Source of the DNA: Chaenocephalus aceratus
Taxonomy: Eukaryota > Chordata > Actinopteri > Perciformes > Channichthyidae
Length of the DNA: 64,000 nt
Direction of reading: 5' to 3'
NCBI GenBank assembly: GCA_023974075.1
Contig: CM043800.1
Location: 30,512,452-30,576,451, forward strand
The notes below the pieces were generated by a model. The model saw only the letters and a program-made list of their open reading frames with translations, was not told the origin of the DNA and made no database searches. How positions within the stretch are numbered: position 1 is the first letter of the stretch; every line of letters begins with the position of its first letter. Shown here one piece after another: positions 35,007 through 48,720 of this stretch. A program made the position numbers and the translations under genes.

Positions 35007-35759
35007 ATAATGTTTCAGGAGATGAGGTAGTGAGGGCACTCAGCCCTCCCTGCTCCTGCGGTCTCTGATGTACCCGACATGGCTTGTTTTACTGCAAGTG
35101 AAATCCTCCACTGCCTGCTACCTACTCCTCTGTATCTCTCTCTACACTGCATGTAACTGGAACAGGACCCTGCCCTCCGGGATCTCCCTGAGGTCTGCCC
35201 TCACTCACTTTCTGTATTTCCTGTGGAGGGGCGGGGGATGTATTCGGGAGCCAAGATTGGGTTTATTAGTTTCTAATAGTTTAATAGATGAGAGGAAGGA
35301 TGGTAGTATTAGGAGGGGCTTAATTAAATCCAAAGGTTATGCACACAGATGGTGTTTATCCTGGTTATGTGTTTCCACAACACACTTCTGTTGACTTCAC
35401 AGGTCTTAAACTGGGTGGTGTAGGTTAGGGCTTTATAAACATTTATTCTAATATGTATATTTGGACTGCATATGTATAAATAAATCTAATTTGTTATAGC
35501 CTGCCTCTTCTCATGTCTCTTTAAGATGTTTGTAAATGGTAAAGGCTGCAAGTAGCTGACATTGTTATGAATGAATCCGCTAGAGAGCAGACTTAAGTGT
35601 CTTTTATACAATAATGAATGCCCACTGTAAATGAATAGATCTTTGCTTTAAAATGATAGTTCCTCTGACCATCAGGATGGAAATATAAATATCATCGTGA
35701 AAAGAACAATTTAGACAATCAAATGCCCTCTTTAAACAAAGAAATACAATTGATATCAA

Positions 35760-38700
35760 TTGGAGATCATTTCATTTTTGTTTTATTAGAAACATTTACA
35801 ATACATCTTGAATCTTGGAAAAATAACAAAGAACCAGAACTAACATGGCGCAGATACAATAATAATAATAAAAATGTTTCCAAAAAATGTAATTCACAAA
35901 AAAACATGTGCTATAACAAATAAACCTGCAATATCACATGCCGTGTAACGACATGGCATACTGTAACAGAGTTCAAAGACTTCTTTTTTTTTTCCCACCC
36001 ATCAAAGTTGACGGTCAGCCGCTGAGGGCCACATTATCAAACCCTCTTTCACTGTTCACAGAGAAACCAGAATCTAGCGCCAGCTGATGCTGGCCCAAAA
36101 GCTAATGCACTACGACCACTATTAGACCGGTATGAAACACTTCTACTGTGCTGGAAAATGTGGAAACGCTACCAAAGACAAACTGTCAGACTGTATCGGC
36201 CTCTTTGGAAAAAGTTGCAAGTTTCATCAGCAAGCGCCACTTCAGTCCCCATCCTTTACATGCAGCAGAAAATGTGCTATTGTAGTGTTTTTGTCAAGTT
36301 TTTTTAGGTGTATCTACACAAACTGGGAACTTCAAGTTAATTCAGATGAGGTGCGGACATTCTTTCATCACTCACAGGTTACTGAGAGTACAAAATCCAG
36401 CTTCGATGTGGGGACTGAAATAGTCTCTTTGCCTGGTTTCAAACTTGTGTCAACTTTCCTGTTTCCAAAGAGACTCCAACTATGAAAATCTACAGTGGAG
36501 AAACAGCCCAAGTGCACTGATGTTAAAAGATAACGCAGGACTTGCACCATTTCTCCTTTCTAAGTGACCATACAACATACATGCAAGCTAGTACGGTAAT
36601 GAACATGTTATCTGTGTGTTTGTGTGTATTCGTGTGCATCTAGATATGTAGATCTACTACACAGTGCGCTGTTCTCTCGTGGATGTCTCTGCTCGATTTG
36701 CACATTTCACCTAAATAACACATTAGGGAAAGTCTCATCAAAGCTCTGTCCCCACCAATCACAGAACTGAGTAGTAGATGTAGAAAATGCTCGAATGAAA
36801 GTGTACAAATTGTGTGTGGCCCATTGGCAGAGGGTCACATCTGCCTCATTCATTCCAAGCATTGCAGTCGTAACATGTTCTAAACATTTGATAAGTAAAA
36901 GCGAGTTTAGATTACAGAGGAAATGAGTTATGCGTTTCAGTCAGTAACATGGGGTTAGTCGAAGGGGAGAGGGGGTAATAGCAAGCAGCACTGCACAAAG
37001 AATGCTGATGCAGGAAAAATATATAATTGAGGCACAAAATTGATGCTCTGTGACTAAAATATCTCCAAATTCTAAAAAATATTATATTATTTTCTGTAAT
37101 TATTCCATTGTTAATGCACCGATGTTAGAGTAGTGCACGTCTGAAGTTACAATTTCAGCTATGGGAAACTCTCGTTCCATTCACTTCATTAGCAGGAAGT
37201 ATGTGGAAAAGGCGAGCCTCCATAACTTTCATAAATAAAACTTCTAAACTTCTTTTCTCATTTGACTTACTTGGTAGAAACTGACCTCCCTGTGTTTAGA
37301 AATATATTAACTTCTCGTCATTCTTAATTAAAAAAAAAACAAAATGTCTTGAGGTTACTCATAAATATGTTGCTTCATTTTTGTACTTTTCATAAATAAC
37401 ATCCAGATACTGACTTCTTTTCCTCTGCTTTCTACCAAATAATAACCCATGTTAGCAAAATAGATTTGAGAAACTGTCATGTTTTTTTTTTTTCATTTTA
37501 AGTTACTTTCTATAAATGTATGTGGAAGAACTCAAATATAGTCTACGTTGAAAATCGCAAAATCTTTCCATAAAACAAACCAAAACGTAAAGCTCACTTG
37601 GAAACGTATAAAACGATAAGCGTACGGAGTGCATTGAGTGGTCTTTTTATTATTTTTTTACATTCAAATGCGTTACTTGCTCAATGTGATTTAGACAGGT
37701 TGGTACAATTGCTTAAGTGCATCCATTGAAAATAAGGATTTCCTATCACTCCTTAAAAGGGATTCTACATAAATGCATAAAGACCTTTTCATATCAAGAG
37801 AAGAAAAACATCAACATTTTCTACCATTACTATAATAGTAAGCTTAATACAATATTGTAAATAATACTAACAAGAACTTAACAAATCAATTGTCACTGAG
37901 TCACCCACCCCTTTGTTGCTCCACTGAATTAAAAAAGTATTTCATACTGGGTGAGTTAGACAAATGAAACTTACACCTTAGCATATTCTTAAACTTTATG
38001 TATCAATTAGTTAGACTACATGGTAAATATATGATTTGAAACCGATGTTTACTTTAAGGTCTTAAAGCTGTGTATACACTCCAGGTATCAGGCTGATGAA
38101 TTATTTATGTGATCTTAACTTTGTTTCTGATAAATCTTACCTATTTTACTAACATGCAGTTAAACTTAAGGATACAGTTAAAGGGCTCTCCAAACGATAT
38201 TTAATGTTGTTCACTCTCTCACCGTCGCCTTACTAAGGGTCTTAGCAATTAGGAATCCAGCCTGAATTCTCAATGGCTTGTCATTGTCATAACAATTCCA
38301 TTTTGAATATTAAATGATGTCCCGTTTGATCTGAAATTCACCAGATCAGGCACGTTTTCCAGAAAGATGAAGACATTCCCATGACTGTGCTTCTCCCACT
38401 GACCTAACCATGACAATGGAAAACTACTCGCAGGACTGTTAAGTGCCAGGATGTGCTTTAAGCTGATCTCTTTGGGGAGAAGTGAGTCTGTTAGGGCGCC
38501 TCTGTAGTATTAAACTAATCTTACAACACTGAAACATGATATGCCTTCATTTCACTGATATCGATTTAGTTGGCCTCCAAGACGTTTGGGTAAACAGAGT
38601 TATTCTAGCTATGAGATTATTTCTTAATAATCCTGATTTGATAAAGTTTCTAAAATAAGTTAACTAATAACTTGTCCTCTCCTTGTGTTTTGTTCTTTGG

Positions 38701-41700
38701 CTATGTCTGACCTTTTTATAAAAGAAAAAAATACAAATGAAAGGTGCAAAACTAGTATAAAATAGAGCCATAAAAAAGAAACTCCTATGTAAACAGAAAT
38801 CATTTTAAGATTGCTATAAGTAACACGCCTGCCCCTGTATGTGACTTTAGGTAAAGAGGGTAAAGAATACAAGCTCTTCACACGGACAACACACCGTGAT
38901 GTCATGTTGTCTCACCCTCTGCTCACGGCTGCATTTTGACCAAAGCCTTCGAGACATCAGTCTGTCATACGCAAAGTCACCAGCTCCCGCTCTTTTGAAA
39001 ACAAGACGGGCGCTGGTGCTCATGCTCTGCTCTGGTTGTTTGAAAGATCACTTTTACAGCGCAGTGAGAGTTCCTCAAAGTCACAGACATGTCAGTTTCA
39101 TCATCTCAGAAGGAGCAATCCTTAAGTTTGTCTCACCTGCCCTTTGTTTTAATTAACAATCAAATGACTTAAGACCCTGATAAACACAAAAAGAACAATT
39201 ACTTATACTGAAACTTTTACTAATTATTAATAAGATCTCTGTTTCTACACTGGCATTTATCCATGACGAATTGTAAGCAGATATTATACAGAAAAGTGAT
39301 TCCCTAATAATAAAGGTCAATTTCTGGATAGAATATTATTTAAAGAACTGAGTAAGCAGGCTCTTCAGTTTATTGTCCCAGTATAGTCCTATTATTGCAT
39401 TTCATCCTAATATACATAGAAGCGGATTTATTCATCAGGGGTTATTACACATACTATTTATTCCAGTTTTCATTTGAGATTTGATTTATACATCAGCGGC
39501 TTTATAAAGGATATTCGTTATTACAGTTTATAGGAGTGTCTGGTTAATTTCCATCTATATATTTGGATGAAACACTTAAGTTAATCAGTTTAAATAATAT
39601 TTCTTAAATGTATGGATCTATCTAATATACTATTATAGTCAAAAAGGATGATGGGACGCATATATAAAAGATTTGCCCTCCCTAAAATCAGAGACATATT
39701 GGAATTCTTTATGCTGAAACATTGACAATGACACCCTCCGCTTGTAAAAATAATCCAAACCTCACATTTAGCAGGCCTTTGTCTGGATGTTCATAACTGG
39801 TACACATGATGTATTTACATAGAGTGCTTTCCCATAAAATACAATACTTATTAACTTATACAGCGTCTAAACAGGGAGAATCTCCAATAAGCCCTCTCTT
39901 CACTAAACCAGTGCAAAACTCAACCAAGTCATCAGCATTGACTACATGGATGAGAGCTCTCCCAAAGAGCCACTAGTACTACTGTAGTATTAAGAATAAC
40001 AAGAACCACCATAATACAAAAAATGATAGGGAATCCTTATGTGCATGTCTTTCAAATCCTATGAAATGTATTTCACCATCAGTGGTCGGTTTGGTATTAT
40101 TCAATGTTTTTGTGATCAGGTGCTTTACTCTATATTTTAAGTAAAGTGTTAAAGAGCCTAATTTCCTGAATCCCTCTAATCCCCACCCGAGCAGTTTCAC
40201 ATTCTTTTCTCTAAAAATAATTACTTTAAAAGTTGTTTTAGGGGAAGATACTATCAAAGGCCAAAGTTGCTACCTTGTATGCCAAAGCAATGGCAATCTT
40301 TTAATAAAAAATATTAAGGCAGAAATCAAAATAACAAAAATACTAAAGTTCAGAGGACAGTGTCACACTGCCTTGAATTCCACGCTGAAAGCTTCGGCCA
40401 AACCACTGTGCAATTTCTCCATCCATAAAAATCACAACTATTATTTCTACATCCGATAGATTTCAGAGTACTTTCAGAAAGTATGGTGCTTTCCCTGCAG
40501 GACACACGTAACGCGAGGGGTCTGCTTTGTATGTTTGGGAGGGGCCTATGTGTGGAAGACACAATCTGTAATTGCCAATAGTTTTGAGACAGAAGCCGAG
40601 TTGAATTGTTCTCCGATACAACACAAGAGATGCTCCCTGGATTCAGCTCTGGCTCACAAGTGACGGACACTGAACACTCGCAGCAGGACTCCAATGGTCA
40701 ATACGATGGCAAGATCTGCACTGTTAAACACCTTGGAGAGCATACTTCTCTCTTTCTTCAGCCAAAATGAATCCCCCCCCCCTATCATTCAACAGCTTTA
40801 ATCCCTACTCCCCCCCCCCTTCTCTAGCCCTCTGAAATCCCCAGGCTGGGGCTAAGGCAGACGCAGAGGGTGTGTAATTTGATTCAGCATGAGTGCTGGT
40901 TGAATGGGGCGTTTCCTCTGCTTTCCTGTCAATTACAATTGTCTGATTTTATTCTGGAAGCTCAAAGTGAGGGGGGGGGGGGCTGCCACTGGCTGAAGCC
41001 CGGGTGTCCAAAGTGAAGGGGCAGCTGCAGGATGTCCCATAAAGTAGATCTGCAGGACCCCATCCACATTTTGGGGCGGTGCTTTCAAGGAGTGAAGGAG
41101 GCGCTTTGACCCAGTGTGAAAATCGAGGAATCATTATGTATGTTCGTCTTCATCATTTGGAAGAAGTAAACAGCAAATCACGCTGAAAACAGGTAACTGG
41201 GCTTTCCCCTGATAATTGTAGATAATTTATTTCTATCCTAAGCCTCCATTCATTTCACTGGCGCTGCCAAATTCAGCTAGTGTCTTTCAAATGTTGTGTG
41301 TGTGTGTGTGTGCTTAGGGACAAAAGAGGCCCCCTACTCCCCAGTAGGGATAGCTCAGAGCAGCAGAGAAGGAGAGGATAGGGGGGAGGAAGGGGCAAGA
41401 GGGAGTGGAAGGAGGGGGTCCCATTCGCCCAGCTGCATCCAGACCATCCTGCCCCTTCTGTGCTTGTAACAGTGGGGCGGGGCGGTAAAGGGCTCACTGC
41501 GGGACCCTGTCGTACCACTCATACAGCCCCAGAGTCCCCACACGGTCCGCACCTGGACCAACCCATTTGCCTAATTATGAATGAGTAGATCCGGGCCGTG
41601 TCCGAGCACTCTGCAGCCCACGCTGCTGCCGAGCGAGGACAATACGTCCCGCTCAGAAAGGCCTCGAAAGCAAACGATCAAACTGTAAGCACGAGGGGAC

Positions 41701-43140
41701 ATAAAAGCCACTCCCAAAGAAAGGAGAGAAAGAAAGGGGGCTAGGCGAGACCTCCAACTCGGGGTCACAGCTACAGTGTGCCGTGAAACACCTGCTCCTG
41801 TACAGCTTCACTAATTACGGGGGGGACAGCTGGCCGCTCGGAGCTCGCACATAATGCTGTTATTATTGCGGACGTGGAGCGAGGATTACAGATTTGGGAC
41901 TCTGTATTTTACAGTGTCAACTATTTGAATCTGCTGCTGATTTAGGAAGCATTTTACAGTTCGACTTGGCTTCTGTCCACACTCTAATTCTCCTCTTTAT
42001 TTACGGTGCACACCTCAGAGAAATGCTTGTTGACTGGGGCTCTTGCTGTGTCCTATATTGTTCAGCGACTGTGGCACGAGACAATAAAGCGCGGTTAAGG
42101 TGGCTTTGAAACACGTCTATTGGGGAGACAGACATGGAGAACTCGCCAACTGGATGAATTCCAAGGCTTTCGGCCTCACAAATTAAATCAGTGCTTTAAG
42201 CCAACCGAGGAACCACATGCTTTTCAAGTGCCACGAGTAGCAAGCATTACTGAATCTTTACAACAGTGACCAAAGTGTAATCAATGGCGACTGAAAAGAA
42301 AATGTTGCTGATACTTCATACAACTTTCATCTATCTCTGTGAATGATGATGCCAATAAAATGTTACTAGTTACCATAAATAAATGATGTAATGTCCTATT
42401 TCCTTTTAACATCAATCTGGTTAATAAGACTTTAAGGTAAAGTATGAAATAAGAGGGCCGTCTTTTCTTTACTTGTAGAGATTACAAGGCTTTGACTTGG
42501 ATCAATCTATTAACGTTTTCATTTTGTTAAAATTAATATCATTTTGGACCAATTATATCAGACCACAGTCACAGTAAAAAGTAAAAGGCTGAATCTACCT
42601 TCACATCAGCTCTTGAAATTCCAAGTTATGATTGAAATCCTATTTTAGACCAAGATGATTGTAAGGTGCAATGAAAATTCTGTTTTTTCTCCTTCTAATA
42701 ACAACATTGACTTTCTGGGTCAGTCAGGTGCAGATTGGGTACCTCCACAATCATCTTTTTCCTTCCATATAAACTCACTTTATGGTAAAAATAAAAAAAT
42801 TGAATAATAAAATGTTCACATTACTGTCTACCTCTGCCTACACTGAGATTCATGAATGAAAAACAGCAGCAGTCAAAAAACTGAAAATGCAAGGTACTAT
42901 ACTTCTCTTATAAACAAAACTTTTATAAAATATATATGCATATATATATATATAAAAGAAAAACTTAAAAATATTTCTTATACTTTTTAGTAAAGCAAGC
43001 AGTGCCTTCTAAAATATCTGCTTGATTGTTTGTAAATTTTCTGAAAAACAAAAAATGTGTATCATAATAATAATCATAATAACAGTAAATAATTATTGAA
43101 CAAACACTGACAAAACCAATGATAAAAACTGATGTGGTTC
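35760..43140 (-). other. Spacer downstream of mex3a, probably including its 3'UTR
   Basis: No protein gene is recognisable. The DNA is AT-rich, with several TTTATT hexamers (AATAAA on the minus strand), for example near 35782, 39367 and 40948. The most distal lies just before the convergent end of the rab11a-like gene. MEX3 mRNAs have long 3'UTRs, so part of this stretch is likely mex3a 3'UTR, but its end cannot be fixed. The 114-codon minus-strand frame at 40350-40694 matches nothing I know. Confidence 0.45.
41400..41900. promoter_or_regulatory. GC-rich non-repeat block, candidate enhancer
   Basis: It is sharply more GC- and CpG-rich than its flanks, with no coding frame or transposon signature. 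It contains homeodomain-type cores (GCCTAATTATGAATGAG near 41570, ACTAATTACGG near 41810), a CAGCTGG E-box (41827) and GGGGCGGGGCGG (41473). It lies about 1.3-1.7 kb beyond the mex3a stop. Regulatory function is inferred from composition only. Confidence 0.35.
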
Positions 43141-46100
43141 TTAAGAGAATATTCGGATGGCCTGTGATACTTGGGTGTGGCACACTGGGCACTCCGGGTG
43201 GTTGAGCTCACAGATTCGGATGGCACACTCCATGCAGAAGAGGTTATGGCCACATGGCACCAAGGCAGCCGTCACTTTGCTTTCAAAGCAGGTCATGCAT
43301 TCCCGCACAGTGGCCGGGGGCGAGTCCGGCACTGGCAGACGGCCGGGGAACCCATCGCCGGCTGAGATGGGCTCGCTGTGGGCGCGGCGGGCCTGGGCAT
43401 GAGGTGAGCCGGACACAGGCACAATGCTGGTGACTGAGTTGTTGTTGTTTCCACCTCCGCAAGACTCGGACAAGCCAGGGGAGAGTCTGGTCAGGGGCAG
43501 CGGGAGGCCCCCGAAGCTCTTGGAGCGCTGCTGGGCATAGAAGGCCACCTGTTTGGGGTAGTCAGGGTCGCCCCAGCTCTGGGTGCTTTCTGATCCAAAA
43601 TAAGAGCAGGGCTTTTCTCCGGAGCTGGAGAAGTTGCTCTTATTGTAGATTCCCACTCCGTCGCCTCCTCCTCCTCCTACCCCTCCAACCATGGCCTCTG
43701 AGAAGTTCTGGCGGTAGCTGCTGGTGAGAGGCTTGCGCTGGCCCCCCTGCAGCCCCCACACCTGCTGTAGCCGGCTCTCCAGACCACCGCTGCTGCCCGA
43801 CGGGCTGCTGCCACCATTCGGCCCCAGACAGTCATTCTCATTATTGTGGTCATGCAGGCCTCCTGTTCGGAAGGCGATGTGTGCTTCAATCTCCTCGCGG
43901 GCCCGCTCGGCGTTGCTGGGCGACCCTGTGATTTCAAAGACAGGGTCGCGGTCCCGACTGGGAGTAACGATGTACGTGCAGGTTTGCTGCTGGATGCGTT
44001 TGATGGTGGAGCCTTTAGGCCCGACTACCAGCCCCACCACGCGGTATGGCACTCTCACCTGAATGGTGGTCTGACCGGGCAGAGGAGTGGGCGGGGAGCC
44101 GCTGAAGGAAACTCCCAGCTTGTTGCGGGAGGCCCGGAGCATGGAGAAGTGCTCTGCGGCAGAGATGATTTCGCGGCGGGCCAGGGCAACATCCTCCTTC
44201 CGGCCAGTGATTAGGAACACCGGCTCCTCTCCTCTAACGGGGGTTTTGATGTAGGTGTTGGTTTTAGCCCGCAGGGCTTTGATCTTGCAACCTGCAGAGT
44301 CAAAAACAAACATTTTAAAATAGGTAAATATGATACATCAGTTAGATAGCTTGACTAACAAATCAAGTTAACATTTTGTTATCAACCGGGGCTAATAGAT
44401 ATTTTAAAATGTAGATGTATTCACCAATTATGAGCAGTTTAACTTAATATGCTGCAGGTTTTTTCTGGCAAAGGATACACAGAGTAATTAACATGATTTA
44501 TGAGGTTTCCAGCACTTAAGCATTAGTGCAATTATTTATTAGCCCTGAATCAGACAAACATCTTTCTAAGAGATACCTTGGTGGTGCAGAGGTATTTCCC
44601 AGCAACGACATAGCTGTTTTGCTACAGATGCACTTCCTGACCTCTCCGTGAACCTCACAGTACAGTCATCCCACATATGCTTTGTTTTTGGGCCATTTAT
44701 GTCTCTACGTCTGCCCGGTTTCTGATCAGAGTGTAATAATTGACTCTATTAAGTGCTTTTAAGGGAGGTAGTGGTAGTTCATGACACATTAGCTGGTACT
44801 GTAATGGGACAAAAGAGGACATACAGTAAATCTGTATTTATTTAGGAGGATTGTATTTAAGTTTAAGAGAAACATGATAAGACTCTGTTTATATTACACT
44901 CCATGAAGACTGCATCCAGCATCACTCCGGTTAAGTTTCATTCAGAAATGTAGGCAGCTCCCTCATTAAGACTTCCGCATTTATTGACCACTTCTCTGCC
45001 GAGTCTTAAAGAGGGCGGTGCATCTCTTTGGACAAACAAGATCCATTAGACATCTACTCAGTGAACAAATCTGAGCTCATCTTTCCAGACTCACAACTTG
45101 CATCTCCTATCTGAAAATCACAGCAGCAGGTAGCAAAAGGTTCAAAGAGACCTTAAGTTGAAGATGAATGTCGCTCTAATGCTACTTAATAGCTCCACAT
45201 TTTCCAGGAACACTCACTTCTCAGGGAGCAGAGGTACGGACAGAGGGATGGTGATGCTCTGAAGGTTTAGTATTGCTCATACCGAAAATCTGAAAATGCC
45301 CTTTGTGTTCATTGCGTGGTATTACACAAATAAACCTGTTCCTGCCAGGGATCAAAGAGTGACTGCTAAGTTCCTTTTCTCATACGACATTACCCCTTTT
45401 AATTAGTCCAACTTAAAGTATAAATGTAATTATTATCCACAACCAAAAAAGGCAACAATTAATTCAACAATACCAGGAATTTAGGTCACTAGAGTCTAAT
45501 TTATTTTTGCAACTGTTGAACTGTGATTCAAAATAAAGCCATCCTTGATTTGAGGGGCACCAGCCAAATGTAGTAGAGCATCCTGGGGAATCACTGCCTG
45601 TTACTTTGACAGGAGAAAACAATCCTATCAAACCCTTTCTTCATGGCAAGATGCTACGTTTGCCAGATATACTAGGCATGCTGTGATGTACGGTGCCGAA
45701 AACAAGGGGGTGTGCACGTCGACTAACGAAGGGCCGGAATCAAAAGCAGCTCATCTCAAATCCCCCAAAATCTGCACTTCTTCCCGGTCAAGTCAAAGGA
45801 GCCCTCTCGCTGCACTTGTCCTCACTGGATCCACCCTTCGGTTGTCTTCAGTTACCCCATTAAAATTCAAAACTTACACTTCAGAGTAAAAACAGGAGGC
45901 GCAATGAGAGACAAGGGGCAGTTAGCAGCACAAACTAAATCCAGGTTACTGCCGAAGAAGCAAGAAAGGGGAGTAAACATAAGCAACCTGAGCCCATTAT
46001 TGAAGACCTGTTTGTTTTCGTTGCTAGATAAATCAGGATTTGCTGAAGGTACCTTACCCACCCTGCAGTCTTTGTACTTCTCTCAGTCCAGCCCCCTATG

Positions 46101-47748
46101 TCTCCCTCTCCTGACAGACAACCATGTGGCATTGAGAGTGTGCAGTGAAGTGGGGCTCATGAGGAGCCCCTTGGGTTGAGCGCCAAGGCGTGACTCCCAT
46201 TCTGCTTTTGGATGCTATTCTGCCCTTCCGTCCCCATCCTTGTTGTTTTCTGCCCCTCTCACCCAGGGGTTCATCACAACAATGGGTGCAGCCACACCAA
46301 CACCACCAAGAAGCTTCAAATCCAACTTAGGTTTAAGCTTTTTAGCAGCCCCATTGTGCACAAATATAGAACTTGCATATAGTGGAAATTACCTATCCAA
46401 TTAACTGCAAATAAGCACAAACATATGTTTTTTGTGTTTTCCAAAGGAGTCACAATTCCTGGAGCCACTTATCGCTGAGTCACCCTTTAAGGCCATCCCG
46501 TGTGCCAAGCAGCAACACAGTCTTAATGCGCCCCTCCCCTCCCCTCACCCCCCCGACTTTCACACCTTTGTTTGACAGCTGCTGTCATTCAACTTAAGGT
46601 CTTTGTTCATTAAAAAACCTCCACGTGTAAGAAAAACGAACAAAAACCTATAACATGATTGAACTGTACAACTCCACTCAATTGAGAATAACAACAACAG
46701 AAAAAACAAGTGGAGCACGCTTGCTCTATTGTCCAATTGTGTCACTGGGGCAGTGCGCAACATAAACAACGAGCTGCCACACATATTCCATCAATCAGAC
46801 TAAATGTGTAATATTTGGTTATTTTCCGAGTCATTAACTCAAAGTAAAAGACATTCCTCTCCTCGCCAGCAGCACGTTGCCTTTTTGAACAGTCTGGCGC
46901 GTCTCAGACGACAAAGGAAGTGCTCTCCGTGCTCCAGTGTGTGTCTGTGCGCTGACATTGATGGCGTGGATGTAGAATAATTCACTCAGGAGGGAACGGG
47001 GCTCTCTCCTACCTCTGTGCACAAAAAATCACTCTAAAGCAAGAAATAAACACACAGCAACGACCGACTAGTTCTAATGAGTGTAATGATGAGTACAAGA
47101 GAACTTGCTAGCCGGAAAAAGTGGGAGGCTGATGTCTCGGGGGAGTACAAAAAACACGCGAGCACACACACACACACCACTCCCTTTTCTTTGTCAAATA
47201 ACACCAGGTAACAGTTAGTGAACAAAAAAACAAAGCCCACAGGAAACCACGGCGGGGATAATGCAGCACTGTTAGCGGGATAAAAGCACAAGTTTAGAGG
47301 GAAATAATTTGCAAGCCAGCGGTTTACCTTGTCTCCCCACTATTTCGGCCACATGTTCAGAGCTGGGCACTGGGACGCATTCTGTTATGTTGCAGCCTCG
47401 TCCTTTCGTCTCACTTGAGGAGCTCTCGTACAGGGCGCACAACTTGCTCTTCCCTTGCAGGATCGCCGAGTCCACGCAACCGCCGACGTTGTTCGTGTGG
47501 TTGTGGTGGTTGTTGTTATTGTTACTCCGGTCCTGTACTCCTGTTGTTGGGGCTCCGCCGCCGTCCTCGCCTTCCCCGAGCCCCAGCAGAGACAACTGGC
47601 CCAGCGCGACCCTGAGGGCACGGGAGTCGTCTTCCTCCTCGTCGGGCGGCACCAGGAGACCTTCGCCTCCGAAGCCGGAGCCAGCCAGATCCCCGGCATA
47701 GCCCCCATTTTTCTCCATGATCCCTGCTAGAACCAGCAGGCTAGGCAT
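43141..47748 (-). CDS. mex3a: MEX3A, KH-domain RNA-binding RING protein
   Basis: MEX3 proteins bind mRNA through two KH domains and carry a RING E3 ligase domain, acting in post-transcriptional control in stem and progenitor cells. Coding exons are 47328-47748 and 43141-44291, giving 523 aa (human about 520). The start [16 protein letters not shown] agrees with MEX3A. KH1 spans about 122-185 with loop GRQG (138-141); the single coding intron splits the codon of Gly141. KH2 spans about 214-279 with GPKG (231-234). The RING at 472-511 begins [20 protein letters not shown] and contains [10 protein letters not shown] and CPVC; the protein ends QAIRIFS. The middle is Gly/Ser/Asn-rich and poorly conserved, as usual. 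The exon 1 frame stays open for 114 more codons upstream, to an ATG at 48090. I prefer the inner start because it is the conserved one. The 3-kb intron (44292-47327) shows no other gene. Confidence 0.96.
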
Positions 47749-48720
47749 GGCTAACAAAAGAGTGTGTGAGACAAAGACAGGGGAAAGAGACTGGAGAAAC
47801 AGCACCCGTGCCGCCTCCTCCTCACCCCCTCCTCCTTCCAATTCCCCCCTTTGCGCTAGTCCCTCCCATAGACCGGCCCCCTCTCTCTCTCTCCGCCAGA
47901 CTTTCAGTACAGTAGTCTCTCTGCGAGCTCCAGGCAAACGGGACACAAGGCCGTCTGCACGATAGATGGGGCGGGCGAAGTGTTGCTCCACCCAGTCTGG
48001 TTTACACAGCTCCCCTCCTCGCCGAGATAAAACGAGCCGCCCTCCCGTTGTACCATTCCGTCTCAGGTTCCCCAGCTCATGGCATCCCAAACCGAGCAGC
48101 CCTCACGTCTCCTATAGAAAAGAAGAAAACACCTCACCGTTTACATCCCGCGCCATTGCAAACTCGTTCATAGCCCTATCTGCAGTGCAGCCTGAAAACC
48201 GCATGTAGGTGACTTATGTAAGAATAGCCCTTTAGGATGTAAACAGTTGCGTATGAAAAGGTGCTTGTTCGGTGCGCACATGGTCCTCTGTTGCTGCTTC
48301 TGCTGCTGAAAAGACAACTTTATCAGTTGATAAAAACATGCATCTCCTTATTCTAAGAGGGGGAGCGTGGACCATATGACATGATTTTTTTGGGGAGTAA
48401 AGGAGTTTGGTACATTTTGGGGGGGTCCGCCCACCTCCATGTAACCGTGCTTTGCGGCAGGTCACCGCGTTGTTGTCTCCGGCGCCGTTGCGCATGAGGA
48501 TGTTATGTATAGGAGGGAAATAGGGTGTCTGGGGGGCGGGGTGAGGGGCTGTATACGCGGAGGAGAGGAGAAAGGGAGTTGTCAGACAGGCGTTGCAGAC
48601 CCTATGCAGCGGGGGAATATCAGAAAAGCCCTCGCACATTTCCCGTTAAAAAAGGGTTTGCAGCAGCCCGGTGAACAAAGAACCGCGCTGCTCGCGTATA
48701 GACTCCCCAAGATGTCCTCG
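47300..48720 (-). promoter_or_regulatory. CpG-rich promoter region of mex3a
   Basis: High GC and frequent CpG span exon 1 and about 1 kb upstream, in contrast to both flanks. Polypyrimidine-rich 5'UTR-like sequence (TCCTCCTTCC, CTCTCTCTCTC on the plus strand) lies at 47815-47900. No TATA box is evident. The divergent side (48.5-48.9 kb) has a short plus-strand frame whose status is unclear. Confidence 0.55.

Noticed and set aside
36132..36485. 117-codon plus-strand frame between the rab11a-like gene and mex3a
   Set aside because: Unremarkable composition and no homology recognised; a frame of this length is not exceptional in 7 kb of spacer.
40350..40694. 114-codon minus-strand frame downstream of mex3a
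   Set aside because: No recognisable motif, no splice partners, AT-rich flanks; most likely chance within mex3a 3' sequence.
43724..44214. Plus-strand frames of 112 and 122 codons
   Set aside because: They are antisense to the KH-coding part of mex3a exon 2, whose GC-rich codons leave other frames open.
47309..47730. Plus-strand frames opposite mex3a exon 1
   Set aside because: Antisense shadows of the Gly/Glu-rich N-terminal coding sequence.
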